From Turbatrix aceti (Eukaryota > Nematoda > Chromadorea > Rhabditida > Panagrolaimidae): a stretch of 64,000 nucleotides of DNA. The stretch covers positions 2,232,001 through 2,296,000 of the forward strand of contig OZ017767.1 in assembly GCA_963969345.1 (NCBI GenBank). Direction: 5' to 3'. Shown one piece after another: positions 1 through 8,122 of this stretch (position 1 is the stretch's first letter; every line of letters begins with the position of its first letter). The position numbers were made by a program, and so were the translations under genes. The notes under the pieces are model-generated. The model was not told the origin of the DNA. It was given only the letters and a program-made list of their open reading frames with translations, and ran no database searches.

Positions 1-395
1 TCAGAAATCAGGATTGACTTTGTCAAACAATAGTCGGGGTGCTGTGGTTCACTAAAGTCCAGTGTTTTGTTTGCAGTTGCCGGCTGCCTTGGTAATCAGG
101 TTTGTGAACTCCAAATCCGTGGATTACACCGATTAGACTCGCCGGGGTAAAACGAATGATTTCATAGTATTTTTCAATTTGAATCAAAAACTTTTATCAG
201 TGTTTTGACAAATATTTCACAGTTTTTTTTTTGTTAAAATTAAAAATGGTATGTAAATTATTAATTTCTACGAAGTTGATTTCATTTTTCTAAACTTGAT
301 TTAAATAAACTTTGTTCACTACAAAAAAATCTGCACGATTGCTTGCATTCTGACGACACCATCTGAGCCTCAAAACAGTTTTTTTTGACAGCACA

Positions 396-453
396 AGTGA
401 TAACACCGATAAGCATGTTATCAATGATCATAGTTTCACCTGCCTGTATAAAA
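396..453 (+). promoter_or_regulatory. Promoter of thaumatin-like gene 1
   Basis: A TATA box (TATAAAA, 447-453) lies 44 bases upstream of the start codon. It is followed by the block CACCTGTGAGAGACGAAAAAG, nearly repeated before thaumatin-like gene 2. Two GATA-type sites lie just upstream (AGTGATAAC at 396-404 and CCGATAAG at 406-413). In nematodes TGATAA sites are typical of intestinal genes controlled by ELT-2-like factors, so gut expression is an inference. Confidence 0.55.
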
Positions 454-496
454 GACACCTGTGAGAGACGAAAAAGAAGCACTGGCAGTTTCAAAG

Positions 497-1256
497 ATGT
501 TCAAAACACTCGCTGGAATTTTGTGTCTGTTGGCTTCTTCTGAGGTGTACGGTAAGCATACTGTAGTTCCGGAATGCTGACGACAACAGTTTTTTTTAAA
601 TTTTTCCAGCCCGCGTAATTCACATTGAAAACAAATGCGACTTCACGCTCTGGCCCGGCTGGCAAGGCACCAGCGGCACTCCCCAAGGCGGTGGAGCTCG
701 TCTCGACAAGGGAAAATCCATCGACGTCGTCGTCCCGAACAACTGGAAAGGAGGCCGTGTCTGGGCCCGTACCGGATGCGACGGCAGCTTCAACTGCGAG
801 ACCGGAGGCTGTGGCAATTCTGAGCATTGCAATGGAAAGTGGGGGGCCACCGGTCCGGGACTTGCCGAATTCGGTCTCGATGCTTATGGCGGCAACGATT
901 TCTACGACGTGTCTCTCGTCGACGGCTTCAACGTGCCCCTCGTCATCCAGCCTCATGGCGGTTCTGGTGAGTGCAAGACAATCGGCACCAACAGCTGGGA
1001 CATCCTCAACGACTGCCCCAGTGCTCTGGAGGTCAAGAAGGACAATCGACGAATTCTGTGCGACAGCGCGTGCACCAAGTTCCACAAGGATGAGTACTGC
1101 TGTACAGGCAGTCACAGTACATCCAAAACCTGTGGCCCGACGGATTATTCAAAGTTTTTCAAGAAGTATTGCCCAACTTGTTACAGTTACGCTTACGATG
1201 ACGCGACGTCGACTTTCACGTGCAAGAACGCTAACTACAATGTTATCTTCTGTTAA
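497..1256 (+). CDS. Thaumatin-like secreted protein 1
   Basis: Two exons, 497-551 and 610-1256, with a phase-1 intron of 58 bases; 233 residues. Exon 1 encodes almost exactly the signal peptide (MFKTLAGILCLLASSEVY). The mature protein shows the thaumatin/PR-5 fold signatures: CDFTLWPGW near the N terminus, WARTGCDGSFNCETG, the FYDVSLVDGFN motif with the acidic-cleft aspartates, and the C-terminal CPTCYSYAYDD-STFTC block. It has 16 cysteines, as expected for eight disulfides, and the usual length of a large-type family member. Nematode thaumatin-like proteins (thn genes) are secreted and many are linked to gut defence; a defence or glucan-binding role here is inferred. AATAAA lies at 1292-1297. 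The gene is the first of three tandem copies, each followed by a convergent small-peptide gene. Confidence 0.93.
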
Positions 1257-1598
1257 GTGATCATGTCGAGACAGTTTTCTAAAAGATGCGAAATAAAAAA
1301 AATACTGTAAATTACTGTGTTACGGGAAATTTATTTATCTTAAAAAAGAAAATACGGTTAAAGAATGCGGACTTCCAAAAATCATTATCGCCTTTCATTG
1401 AAAACAATCACTAATGTTCTTTTTTTTGACAAAAAAACATATTTCAGTTTATCAATCTTTTCTGCAATTATTAAGTTAACAGAATAATTACTACACATGT
1501 CAGTTAAAATTACACATTTTTTGCATGCAATTAATTTATTCAGAATCCAACACTGGAAACATTGTCATCAAGCACGGGAAACGTTTCAGGACACAGAA

Positions 1599-1748
1599 TC
1601 ATTTCCCGAAGTGAAGGATTTGAGAAGGGCGCTTTGTGATAACGTTACCATCGCTGTCAGTCGGTTTGACGATGATGAGTCCCCCTTGGACGGTGACGGC
1701 GCAAACGAGGGCGGCGAAGAAGAAGAAGAAAACGCTGAAGAAGTTCAT
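1599..1748 (-). CDS. Small secreted peptide precursor, copy 1 (HFGK family)
   Basis: An intronless 49-codon reading frame on the minus strand. It begins with a strong signal peptide (MNFFSVFFFFFAALVCAVTV), continues with a short acidic/polar stretch, then a dibasic KR followed by PSQILHFGK and a stop. KR followed by a peptide ending in -GK is the layout of a neuropeptide or peptide-hormone precursor, where the glycine would become a C-terminal amide (predicted product PSQILHF-amide). The frame is short, but a paralogue at 3663-3812 differs at only one residue and a third copy at 5581-5778 keeps the signal peptide and tail while the middle differs, which argues for selection on the protein. 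A minus-strand TATA box lies at 1803-1809, and a reverse-strand AATAAA (TTTATT, 1535-1540) follows the gene. I do not recognise the family. Confidence 0.75.
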   Translation of the reverse strand: MNFFSVFFFFFAALVCAVTVQGGLIIVKPTDSDGNVITKRPSQILHFGK

Positions 1749-1802
1749 TTTCAGGATTCACAATGATTCGAGATTCTCGAAGCGGTTATATAGGAAAGTG
1801 CC

Positions 1803-1809
1803 TTATATA
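1803..1809 (-). promoter_or_regulatory. TATA box of peptide gene copy 1
   Basis: TATATAA on the minus strand, 55 bases from the start codon, conserved in position in all three peptide genes. Here a LINE fragment begins three bases beyond it, so any promoter elements further upstream have been replaced. Confidence 0.6.
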
Positions 1810-1811
1810 CG

Positions 1812-2297
1812 GCCGTCCTCTACGGCTGTGAGACGTGGGCACTCACGAAAGACGGAGCTCAGACGCTCATCCGCGGCCAGCGACGTCTCGAACGTGCAAT
1901 TCTCAGCGCACGTTTGATCGACAAGCTGCCGTCAGACTCCATCCGTCAACGCACGAAGCTCAAGGACTGGTACGCAACGGCCCTGCAGCGCAAAGCCAGG
2001 TTCGCCAAGAAGTCAGCAACGGACAACTGGGCAACCCGCCTAAGCCACTGGAAGCCGCAAGACCAGCCAGTGTCACCGACCGCGCCAAAGAACAAGCGTC
2101 CGCCAGGCCACCCTCCGAGGCGATGGACCGACGACTTTGCGGCCTTCCAGAACGCTCCTGCTAAGGACTACGACGTGACGCAGGTAGCTACGATTGCCGG
2201 CGCCCTCTTCGTGCAATCTCGATACTCATCACTGTCTCTTTAATTTTGTAATGAGTAATTATGCACGAGTAAGAGTAATAAAGTAAAGAAAGTGAAG
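1812..2297 (+). mobile_element. Non-LTR retrotransposon 3' fragment (reverse-transcriptase C terminus)
   Basis: One open frame from 1812 to a stop at 2243 reads LYGCETWALTKDGAQTL and then ends with GHPPRRWTDDF. The LYGCETW and RP..RW.DD blocks are characteristic of the C-terminal end of RTE/Craft-like LINE polymerases, as known from many invertebrates. The reverse-transcriptase catalytic motif and endonuclease are absent, so this is a dead 5'-truncated copy. The AT-rich tail to about 2297 contains loose AGTAA repeats, as expected of a LINE 3' end. I could not define target-site duplications because the element lies at the junction between two duplicated gene cassettes. Confidence 0.7.
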
Positions 2298-2479
2298 TAC
2301 GTGGTCGTTTGAGTCAACAACAACAAAAAAGTGAAACAGTGATTCATCAAGAAACAAATTTGATTCCCATCAGAAATCATGTTGTTTGACTTTGTCCACT
2401 CAACTTTTTGGATGAGCGAAAGCTACGTTCAGCGCCCGCTTTCGAAATTCGAATCATTCCGCTCTCACCAGCCCACGCG

Positions 2480-2536
2480 ACTGTGGGAGGCGGAAGCCGA
2501 TAGGCGTGACGAAGTCAACACTCCTGCTACGCTGCT
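2480..2536 (+). promoter_or_regulatory. Upstream block shared by thaumatin-like genes 2 and 3
   Basis: This stretch and 4481-4540 share the core GCCGATANGYGTGACGAAGT and flanking bases although the surrounding spacers have diverged. It lies 142 bases before the start of gene 2, and its partner 204 bases before gene 3. It could be a conserved promoter element or simply a surviving piece of the duplicated unit. Confidence 0.4.
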
Positions 2537-2575
2537 CTCGGGACGCATGCAACTGCTATGAGATTCACCTGCATG

Positions 2576-2581
2576 TATAAA
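2576..2581 (+). promoter_or_regulatory. TATA box of thaumatin-like gene 2
   Basis: TATAAA, 41 bases upstream of the start codon, in the same context (TCACCTG-CATGTATAAA-CACCTGTGAGAG) as the box of gene 1. Confidence 0.55.
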
Positions 2582-2621
2582 CACCTGTGAGAGACGAAAA
2601 AGATCACCTACAACCAGAAAG

Positions 2622-3379
2622 ATGTTCAAAACATTCGCTGGAATTTTGTGTCTTTTGGCGTTTTCTGAGGTATACGGTAAGCATACTGTAGTTCCAGAAT
2701 GGTTACAAAAACGATTTTTTTTATTTTTTCAGCCCGCGTGATTCACATCGAAAACAAATGCGACTTCACGCTCTGGCCCGGCTGGCAGGGCGCGAGCGTC
2801 ACCCCTCAGGGCGGCGGAGCTCGTCTCGACAAGGGCCAGTCCATCGACGTCGTCGTCCCGAACAACTGGAAAGGAGGCCGTGTCTGGGCCCGTACCGGAT
2901 GCGACGGCAGCTTCAACTGCGAGACCGGAAGCTGTGGCAATTCTGAGCATTGCAATGGAAAGTGTGGTGCCACCGGTCCGGGACTTGCCGAATTTGGTCT
3001 CAATGCCAATGGCGGAAATGATTTCTACGACGTGTCTTTCGTCGACGGCTTCAACGTGCCCCTCGTCATCCAGCCTTCTGGCGGTTCTGGTAAGTGCCAG
3101 ACAATCGGCACCAACAGCTGGGACATCCTCAACGACTGCCCCAGTGATCTCGAAGTCAAGAAGGACAATCGACGAATTCTGTGCGACAGCGCGTGCACCA
3201 AGTTCCACAAGGATGAGTACTGCTGTACGGGCAGTCACAGTACATCCAAAACCTGTGGCCCGACGGATTATTCAAAGTTTTTTAAGAAGTATTGCCCAAC
3301 TTGTTACAGTTACGCTTACGATGACGCGACGTCGACTTTCACGTGCAAGAACGCTAACTACAATGTTATCTTCTGTTAA
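2622..3379 (+). CDS. Thaumatin-like secreted protein 2
   Basis: Exons 2622-2676 and 2733-3379; 233 residues, same phase-1 intron position as gene 1 and very similar throughout, including the 3' flank to about base 3470. Signal peptide MFKTFAGILCLLAFSEVY, then the usual thaumatin blocks (CDFTLWPGW, FNCETGSCGN, FYDVSFVDGFN, DEYCCTGS, CPTCYSYAYDD). One feature is odd: the tryptophan in the GKWGATG loop of gene 1 is cysteine here (GKCGATG), giving 17 cysteines, so one is unpaired unless the protein dimerises or the pairing shifts. Otherwise complete and apparently functional. It is a recent tandem duplicate of gene 1. Confidence 0.93.
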
Positions 3380-3662
3380 GTGATCATGTCGAGACAGTTT
3401 TCTAAAAGATGCGAAATAAAAAAAATACTGTAAATCACTGTGTTACGGGAAAATTATTTATCTTAAAAAAGAAAATACAGTTAAAGAATGTATACTTTTC
3501 CCAGGTTTTTTTTACAGTTCTCTGTAACATACTATCCTCTCCCTCAAAACCCTTTGGACATCACAGAAGCGCGGTAAACAGTTTTTGCATGCAATTCATT
3601 TATTCAGAATCCAACACTGGAAACATTGTCATCAGGCACGGGGAACGTTTCAGGACACAGAA

Positions 3663-3812
3663 TCATTTCCCAAAGTGAAGGATTTGGGAAGGGCGCTTTG
3701 TGATAACACTACCATCGCTGTCAGTCGGTTTGACGATGATGAGCCCCCCTTGGACAGTGACGGCGCAAACGAGGGCGGCGAAGAAGAAGAAGAAAACGCT
3801 GAAGAAGTTCAT
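3663..3812 (-). CDS. Small secreted peptide precursor, copy 2 (HFGK family)
   Basis: A 49-codon frame that differs from copy 1 at one residue (serine for asparagine before VITKR). The signal peptide, the KR cleavage site and the PSQILHFGK end are unchanged. The few other base differences fall at silent positions. It lies convergent to thaumatin-like gene 2, with 283 bases between the two stop codons. The TATA box is at 3867-3873 on the minus strand, and a reverse-strand AATAAA (3599-3604) lies downstream of the stop. Confidence 0.75.
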   Translation of the reverse strand: MNFFSVFFFFFAALVCAVTVQGGLIIVKPTDSDGSVITKRPSQILHFGK

Positions 3813-3866
3813 TGTCAGGATTCACAATGATTCGAGATTCTCGAAGGGGTTATATAGGAAAGTGCC

Positions 3867-3873
3867 TTATATA
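3867..3873 (-). promoter_or_regulatory. TATA box of peptide gene copy 2
   Basis: TATATAA on the minus strand, 55 bases before the start codon. The sequence just upstream (to about 3910, TTGGCAATTATGATTTTAT on the plus strand) is also conserved beside copy 3, so this promoter is intact, unlike that of copy 1. Confidence 0.6.
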
Positions 3874-3914
3874 CGGTCATTATCCTTGGCAATTATGATT
3901 TTATGGGTCGTAAA

Positions 3915-4480
3915 ACTGTATTGTTAACGATATCGTTATCAGTTAAAAAAACACAAACAATAAAAATGTTTCTTGCTCTTCAACCCAGACGACATTATTT
4001 TGGTGATTATCAATTTACGCTTTGGATTTGAGTTTACTCAGTTTTTTTGCATAATCAGAGTTGTGTTTTGTACCTCGTAAAACAAATTTGTTTGGTTTGT
4101 CTGGATTTTTTGTACAGATCCAGACACTTTTTCTGCAGCACAGCTGAACGTCATTTGAACTAGTACACACCCATTTCCTTATGTGAGGGCATATGAAAAA
4201 CAGTTTTCATCTTTTTAAGATTTTGAGCTCATCAGTTTTATATTTTTTATTTGCAAACTTATTTTTGTAGACAGATTTTGTTTTCAGTTTCAGCCTGTCA
4301 GCTATACAATAAGCAATGTTCAATAAAGCTTCCTGCGTCGCCGGTGACTAATCGGGGCGTTGTTATCAAGCACAAATATTAAATAAATAGGTGCACCCGT
4401 ATTTTGTAAAACAATTTACAAAAGAACAAATTTTTTACTGATTAAAGTTCTACTTTTTCATGTGATTGCACCAATACTGG
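3915..4480. other. AT-rich spacer
   Basis: No gene or RNA recognised; only AT-rich sequence with several CAGTTTTT runs. Confidence 0.5.
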
Positions 4481-4564
4481 CGACTGTTGGGGGCGTAAGC
4501 CGATATGTGTGACGAAGTAACACTCCTAAGCTAACGTTGCTTTTTCCGGTGACTTTTCATGACA

Positions 4565-4607
4565 ACTGATAAGCAGAGTTCACGCTGATCAATCGAAGGG
4601 TATATAA
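4565..4607 (+). promoter_or_regulatory. GATA site and TATA box of thaumatin-like gene 3
   Basis: ACTGATAAG (4565-4573) matches the extended intestinal GATA-factor site known from Caenorhabditis, and TATATAA (4601-4607) is the TATA box. The start codon follows 78 bases later. The match to the extended GATA consensus supports gut expression; this is inference. Confidence 0.6.
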
Positions 4608-4684
4608 CCCTCCTCAGCAGATCATAAAGACATACAGTTCTGAACACTGTGTGCTACAAAAAATCGGAGTTCGCGATCAACAAA

Positions 4685-5434
4685 ATGAAAGGAAAGCTGT
4701 TGTCAGTCTTGTTCCTCCTTGCTCTGACTGTTTCTGACGGTGAGTGTCTGCATAAAATTCTTTTTTTATCCATCCACCTTTTTCCAGCCCGGAACATCCA
4801 CATCGTCAACCGATGCGACTTCACCATCTGGCCTGGCTGGCAGGGCGCGAGCGGCACTCCCCAGGGCGGCGGAGCTCGTCTCGACAAGGGCCAGTCCATC
4901 GACGTCGGCGTCCCGAATAACTGGTCGGGGGGCCGTGTCTGGGCCCGAACCTCCTGCGACGGCAGTTTCAACTGCGAGACCGGCGGCTGCGGCAACTCGC
5001 TCCACTGCGACGGACGATGGGGTGAGACCGGTCCCGGTCTCGCCGAGATGACCCTCGGAGCCTGGGGCGGCAACGACTTTTACGACATCTCTCTCGTCGA
5101 CGGCTTCAACATCCCCATCGTCCTGCAGCCGACGGGAGGCAGCGGCGACTGCAGATCCATCGGCACCGACAGCTGGGCCATCCTCAACGACTGCCCCGGC
5201 CCGCTGCAGGTCTACAAGAACGGACACCGGGTGCTGTGCGACAGTGCGTGCACCAAGTTCCGCACCGACGAGTACTGTTGCACGGGCAGTCACGGCACGT
5301 CGGCCACCTGCGGTCCTACCGACTACTCGAGGTACTTCAAGAACCTCTGTCCCACGTGCTACAGTTACGCCTACGACGATGCTACGTCGACTTTCACCTG
5401 CAAGAATGCCAACTACAATGTTCTCTTCTGCTAA
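4685..5434 (+). CDS. Thaumatin-like secreted protein 3
   Basis: Exons 4685-4739 and 4788-5434; 233 residues, 16 cysteines. Signal peptide MKGKLLSVLFLLALTVSD; mature protein with CDFTIWPGW, WARTSCDGSFNCETG, FYDISLVDGFN and the conserved C-terminal CPTCYSYAYDD block. The exon is the most GC-rich of the group, and the protein is clearly diverged from genes 1 and 2 (YKNGHRVLC instead of KKDNRRILC). The 48-base intron is a multiple of three without an in-frame stop, so an unspliced message would still be translatable, with 16 extra residues inserted at the signal-peptide junction. A longer start at 4649 exists but would put hydrophilic residues before the signal peptide, so 4685 was chosen to match the 55-base first exon of the paralogues. 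Confidence 0.93.
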   Translation: MKGKLLSVLFLLALTVSDGECLHKILFLSIHLFPARNIHIVNRCDFTIWPGWQGASGTPQGGGARLDKGQSIDVGVPNNWSGGRVWARTSCDGSFNCETGGCGNSLHCDGRWGETGPGLAEMTLGAWGGNDFYDISLVDGFNIPIVLQPTGGSGDCRSIGTDSWAILNDCPGPLQVYKNGHRVLCDSACTKFRTDEYCCTGSHGTSATCGPTDYSRYFKNLCPTCYSYAYDDATSTFTCKNANYNVLFC

Positions 5435-5580
5435 AATAATAAACCAAGATCCTTGAATTTCTTGAAAAGAATACGTTCAGAGCAGTTAAAATTACACATG
5501 TTTTGCATGCACTTTTTTTATTAAAATTTAACAGTGGAAACGTTGTCATCAAGTACGAAGGAAAGCGTTAGGTCACAGAA

Positions 5581-5778
5581 TCATTTTCCAAAGTGAATGA
5601 TCTCAGGAGGACGCGGGGTTTGTTCGGTGGTAGTGGTGGTGGTTGTGGTCGTAGTGGTAACATTTGTATCTTCAGTCGGTGCAAGCAGAGTTGGGCCGCC
5701 AAGGATAAGGCCACCTTGAACGGAGACGGCACAAGCGACGACTGCAAAGAAGAAAAAGAAAACACTGAAGAAGTTCAT
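5581..5778 (-). CDS. Small secreted peptide precursor, copy 3 (HFGK family, Thr-rich)
   Basis: 65 residues, no intron. The signal peptide (MNFFSVFFFFFAVVACAVSV) and the QGGLI start of the mature part match copies 1 and 2. The middle is replaced by a run of 11 threonines, a likely site of O-glycosylation, and the end is PRPPEIIHFGK. The dibasic KR is reduced to a single arginine, but the C-terminal GK is kept, so the predicted amide would be PPEIIHF-amide. Conservation of both ends with a variable middle is typical of peptide precursors. TATA box at 5833-5839 (minus). Convergent with thaumatin-like gene 3, stop codons 146 bases apart. Confidence 0.72.
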   Translation of the reverse strand: MNFFSVFFFFFAVVACAVSVQGGLILGGPTLLAPTEDTNVTTTTTTTTTTTEQTPRPPEIIHFGK

Positions 5779-5832
5779 TGTCAGGATTCACAATGATTCG
5801 AGATTCTTGAAGGTGTTATATAGAATACCGTC

Positions 5833-5839
5833 TTATATA
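5833..5839 (-). promoter_or_regulatory. TATA box of peptide gene copy 3
   Basis: TATATAA on the minus strand, 55 bases before the start codon, same spacing as the other two copies. Confidence 0.6.
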
Positions 5840-5879
5840 CAGCCATCAACGTTGGCAATTACAATTTTATTAGCGTATT

Positions 5880-7490
5880 TTTTTAAACCTTTTGTGTGTT
5901 CAATATTGTCACCAGTTTTTATAAGAACAAACAAACAGAAAAGGTGCTTGGCAACAGCAGTCTTTTTTTTGCATGTTCAAAAACATGCTTCATAGCATTT
6001 CAGACTTTTCAACATCGCCGCAAATATTCGTGCCGATTTGTAAAAATAAAATCAGGGTTATTCTTTGATAATTGTATGGGTCAGTTTTTTTTCACAGCCG
6101 TTCGTCTTGAACACCCTAATGCCATTATTCCTCGGGGCAATTATTATTTTTATATATTATTTTATTGATTCATTTGATCGTTTTTTAAACAATTTGTACA
6201 GATAAATATTTATTTTTTATCGTTGTGATACTGTTTTAATCTGAAAAAATAAATGTATATCTGTCAAAAAAAAACACTTATTGTACTTACAAAACTTAAT
6301 TGATTACATTAATAAAAAAAGTGTCTACCATAGATTTCTACAGTTTTTTACAAAATATTATAATAATTTTTATAAACATGATACTATCTTTGGTTTATTT
6401 TTTTGGATGAATGAAGTATAAAAAATTGACATTCAATGAACATTAAACAGTTTTTTTTTCAAGAAACGCAAATAAGTGTCAATCGTTATCAGAAAAACTC
6501 ACATAACCGTCGCGTAACTACGGGAAATGATACTCGATGACAAAGCCTTCAGTATCGAATTCTGAATAAATGAATGGCGTAAAAAAAATACAAACACTAT
6601 TGTTTACAAGATTTTAAGGAACTGGATTTACCTCGTTTACAGTTTAAAATTTTTTATAATATTTAATATTTATGAATTTCCCTGGTCAATTGGCCGGTTG
6701 TTTTTGACTTGTTTATGATGAATGACATATTGTTATGTGTCATACGCTTCTAACCTGTCTGGTTTGCATGCAATCCGATCACCAGGATATCACGCTTCAC
6801 TTGTTTCGACGTGTCTTTTTGATCAATTTTATCAGTTGCGTAATTTGTAAATAACTTGTTTTTGACCACGAAGAGAAAGTAGTCTCCCATAAATTGTAAA
6901 AAAGCTCATTTGTTGTTTTTTTTTCAACAGAACCAGTAGCGGGGGTCACAGACGGCTGAGCAATCGAGCTCATGACCAGAAAGGGGGGATCAACCAAGAC
7001 ACAGGGGACAGCAGCGACGACAGCTACGCTAACGAAAGTGGTGGATATTATTTAGTTAGACAATGAACAACCCATCAACCAACCTTCGGGGGTTGAACTG
7101 GTTTGTGTCAAGCGCATCCCTTCTTCCGTAGGACAGCAGTAGGAGCTCCTCGTGGGAGAGAAGGGAGGAAACTCCGCAAAACCGATGTGATGCGATCATC
7201 GACGCCTCCTCCTCCTCCCCTCCTTCTTCCTTGCGCAATCAACACAGTGTTGAAATAATTTTTAAATTGGTCAGAAGGAAACGAAAAAATCATCACATAA
7301 TACTTGTCGTTATGGTCCGTCGTAGTCGGTCGTGAAATATGTGTTATTACATATTTTTATCCGATGTAGGCGCCAGATAAAGCGTGAAAACATCATCTGT
7401 TTCTTTTGTTTGCCTGCGCGAGGCAAAAGTAGTACGTGATCGTTGGCGTTTTGAATCGTCTTACATAATATGCATCTCAAATTTATGCAT
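5880..7490. other. Gene-poor AT-rich region
   Basis: No gene recognised. A more GC-rich patch at about 6930-7230 contains a short open stretch on the plus strand after a plausible acceptor (TTTCAACAG, ending 6931) reading NQDTGDSSDDSYANESGGYY before a stop. I cannot link it to any other exon, so it is left uncalled. Confidence 0.4.
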
Positions 7491-7495
7491 GTAGA

Positions 7496-7633
7496 TATAA
7501 AAAGGGACACCAGTTTTTTTTTGTTTTTGACACCTTTAACAAATGTTTTGTTGACTGATTTTGCTGAGCACGCTTGGTATGTATTTGTCCTTTTTCATTG
7601 CCGTCCTCCTCGCCGCAGTTTTTATTAAAATAT
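7496..7633 (+). other. TATA box and orphan signal-peptide exon
   Basis: TATAAAAA at 7496 is followed at 7579 by ATG and a hydrophobic leader (MYLSFFIAVLLAAVFIKI). A GTATGT donor after 7633 gives a 55-base exon in phase 1, the same length and phase as the first exon of all four thaumatin-like genes. I find no matching second exon downstream. Joining it to the gene starting at 8123 puts that gene out of frame. It is probably the relic of a lost secreted-protein gene, or a first exon whose partner I cannot see. Confidence 0.3.
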
Positions 7634-7641
7634 GTATGTAA

Positions 7642-8122
7642 CCTTATAAATAAATACTACAAATTTTTTGACTACATTTTTTAAATGTGGTCAAATTTGT
7701 CTTAACAAAGCGCAGTTGTATTTACTAAAAAAATTTCATTTTTGCCAAATTGGCAATGCCAAGTACTTAACAGTTTTGTTTTGACACTGTGGCGCCCGTT
7801 GCCACAGTGCAAAAAATTACAAATTTGTAAGTAATTTATCAATAAAAATTTTAATCCTGTGTAAAATGTAAAACAATATTACTGCGTAAACTTTTGCATT
7901 TTTTTATTACAAACAATTGTAAAAAAATTTATACATGAAAAATAATACATACGTATATACCAGTTTTTGATTTGTGTCCCTTTTTTAAAAAATATAAAAT
8001 ATCGGTTATTTTTTTACTCGAAGAAATACATATTTTGATGACCAGTGTTTTGAAAACTATTTTTTTAATGTAATCCGTCTTATAAAAAAATATACAATAA
8101 TTTGACATTTTACAAATTTCAG
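7642..8122. other. AT-rich spacer
   Basis: No gene or RNA seen. Confidence 0.5.

Noticed and set aside
501..1115. Long antisense frames across the thaumatin-like genes (also at 2729-3238 and 4766-5293).
   Set aside because: They are shadows caused by the GC-rich coding strand; they have no signal peptide, no splice sites and no sensible protein composition.
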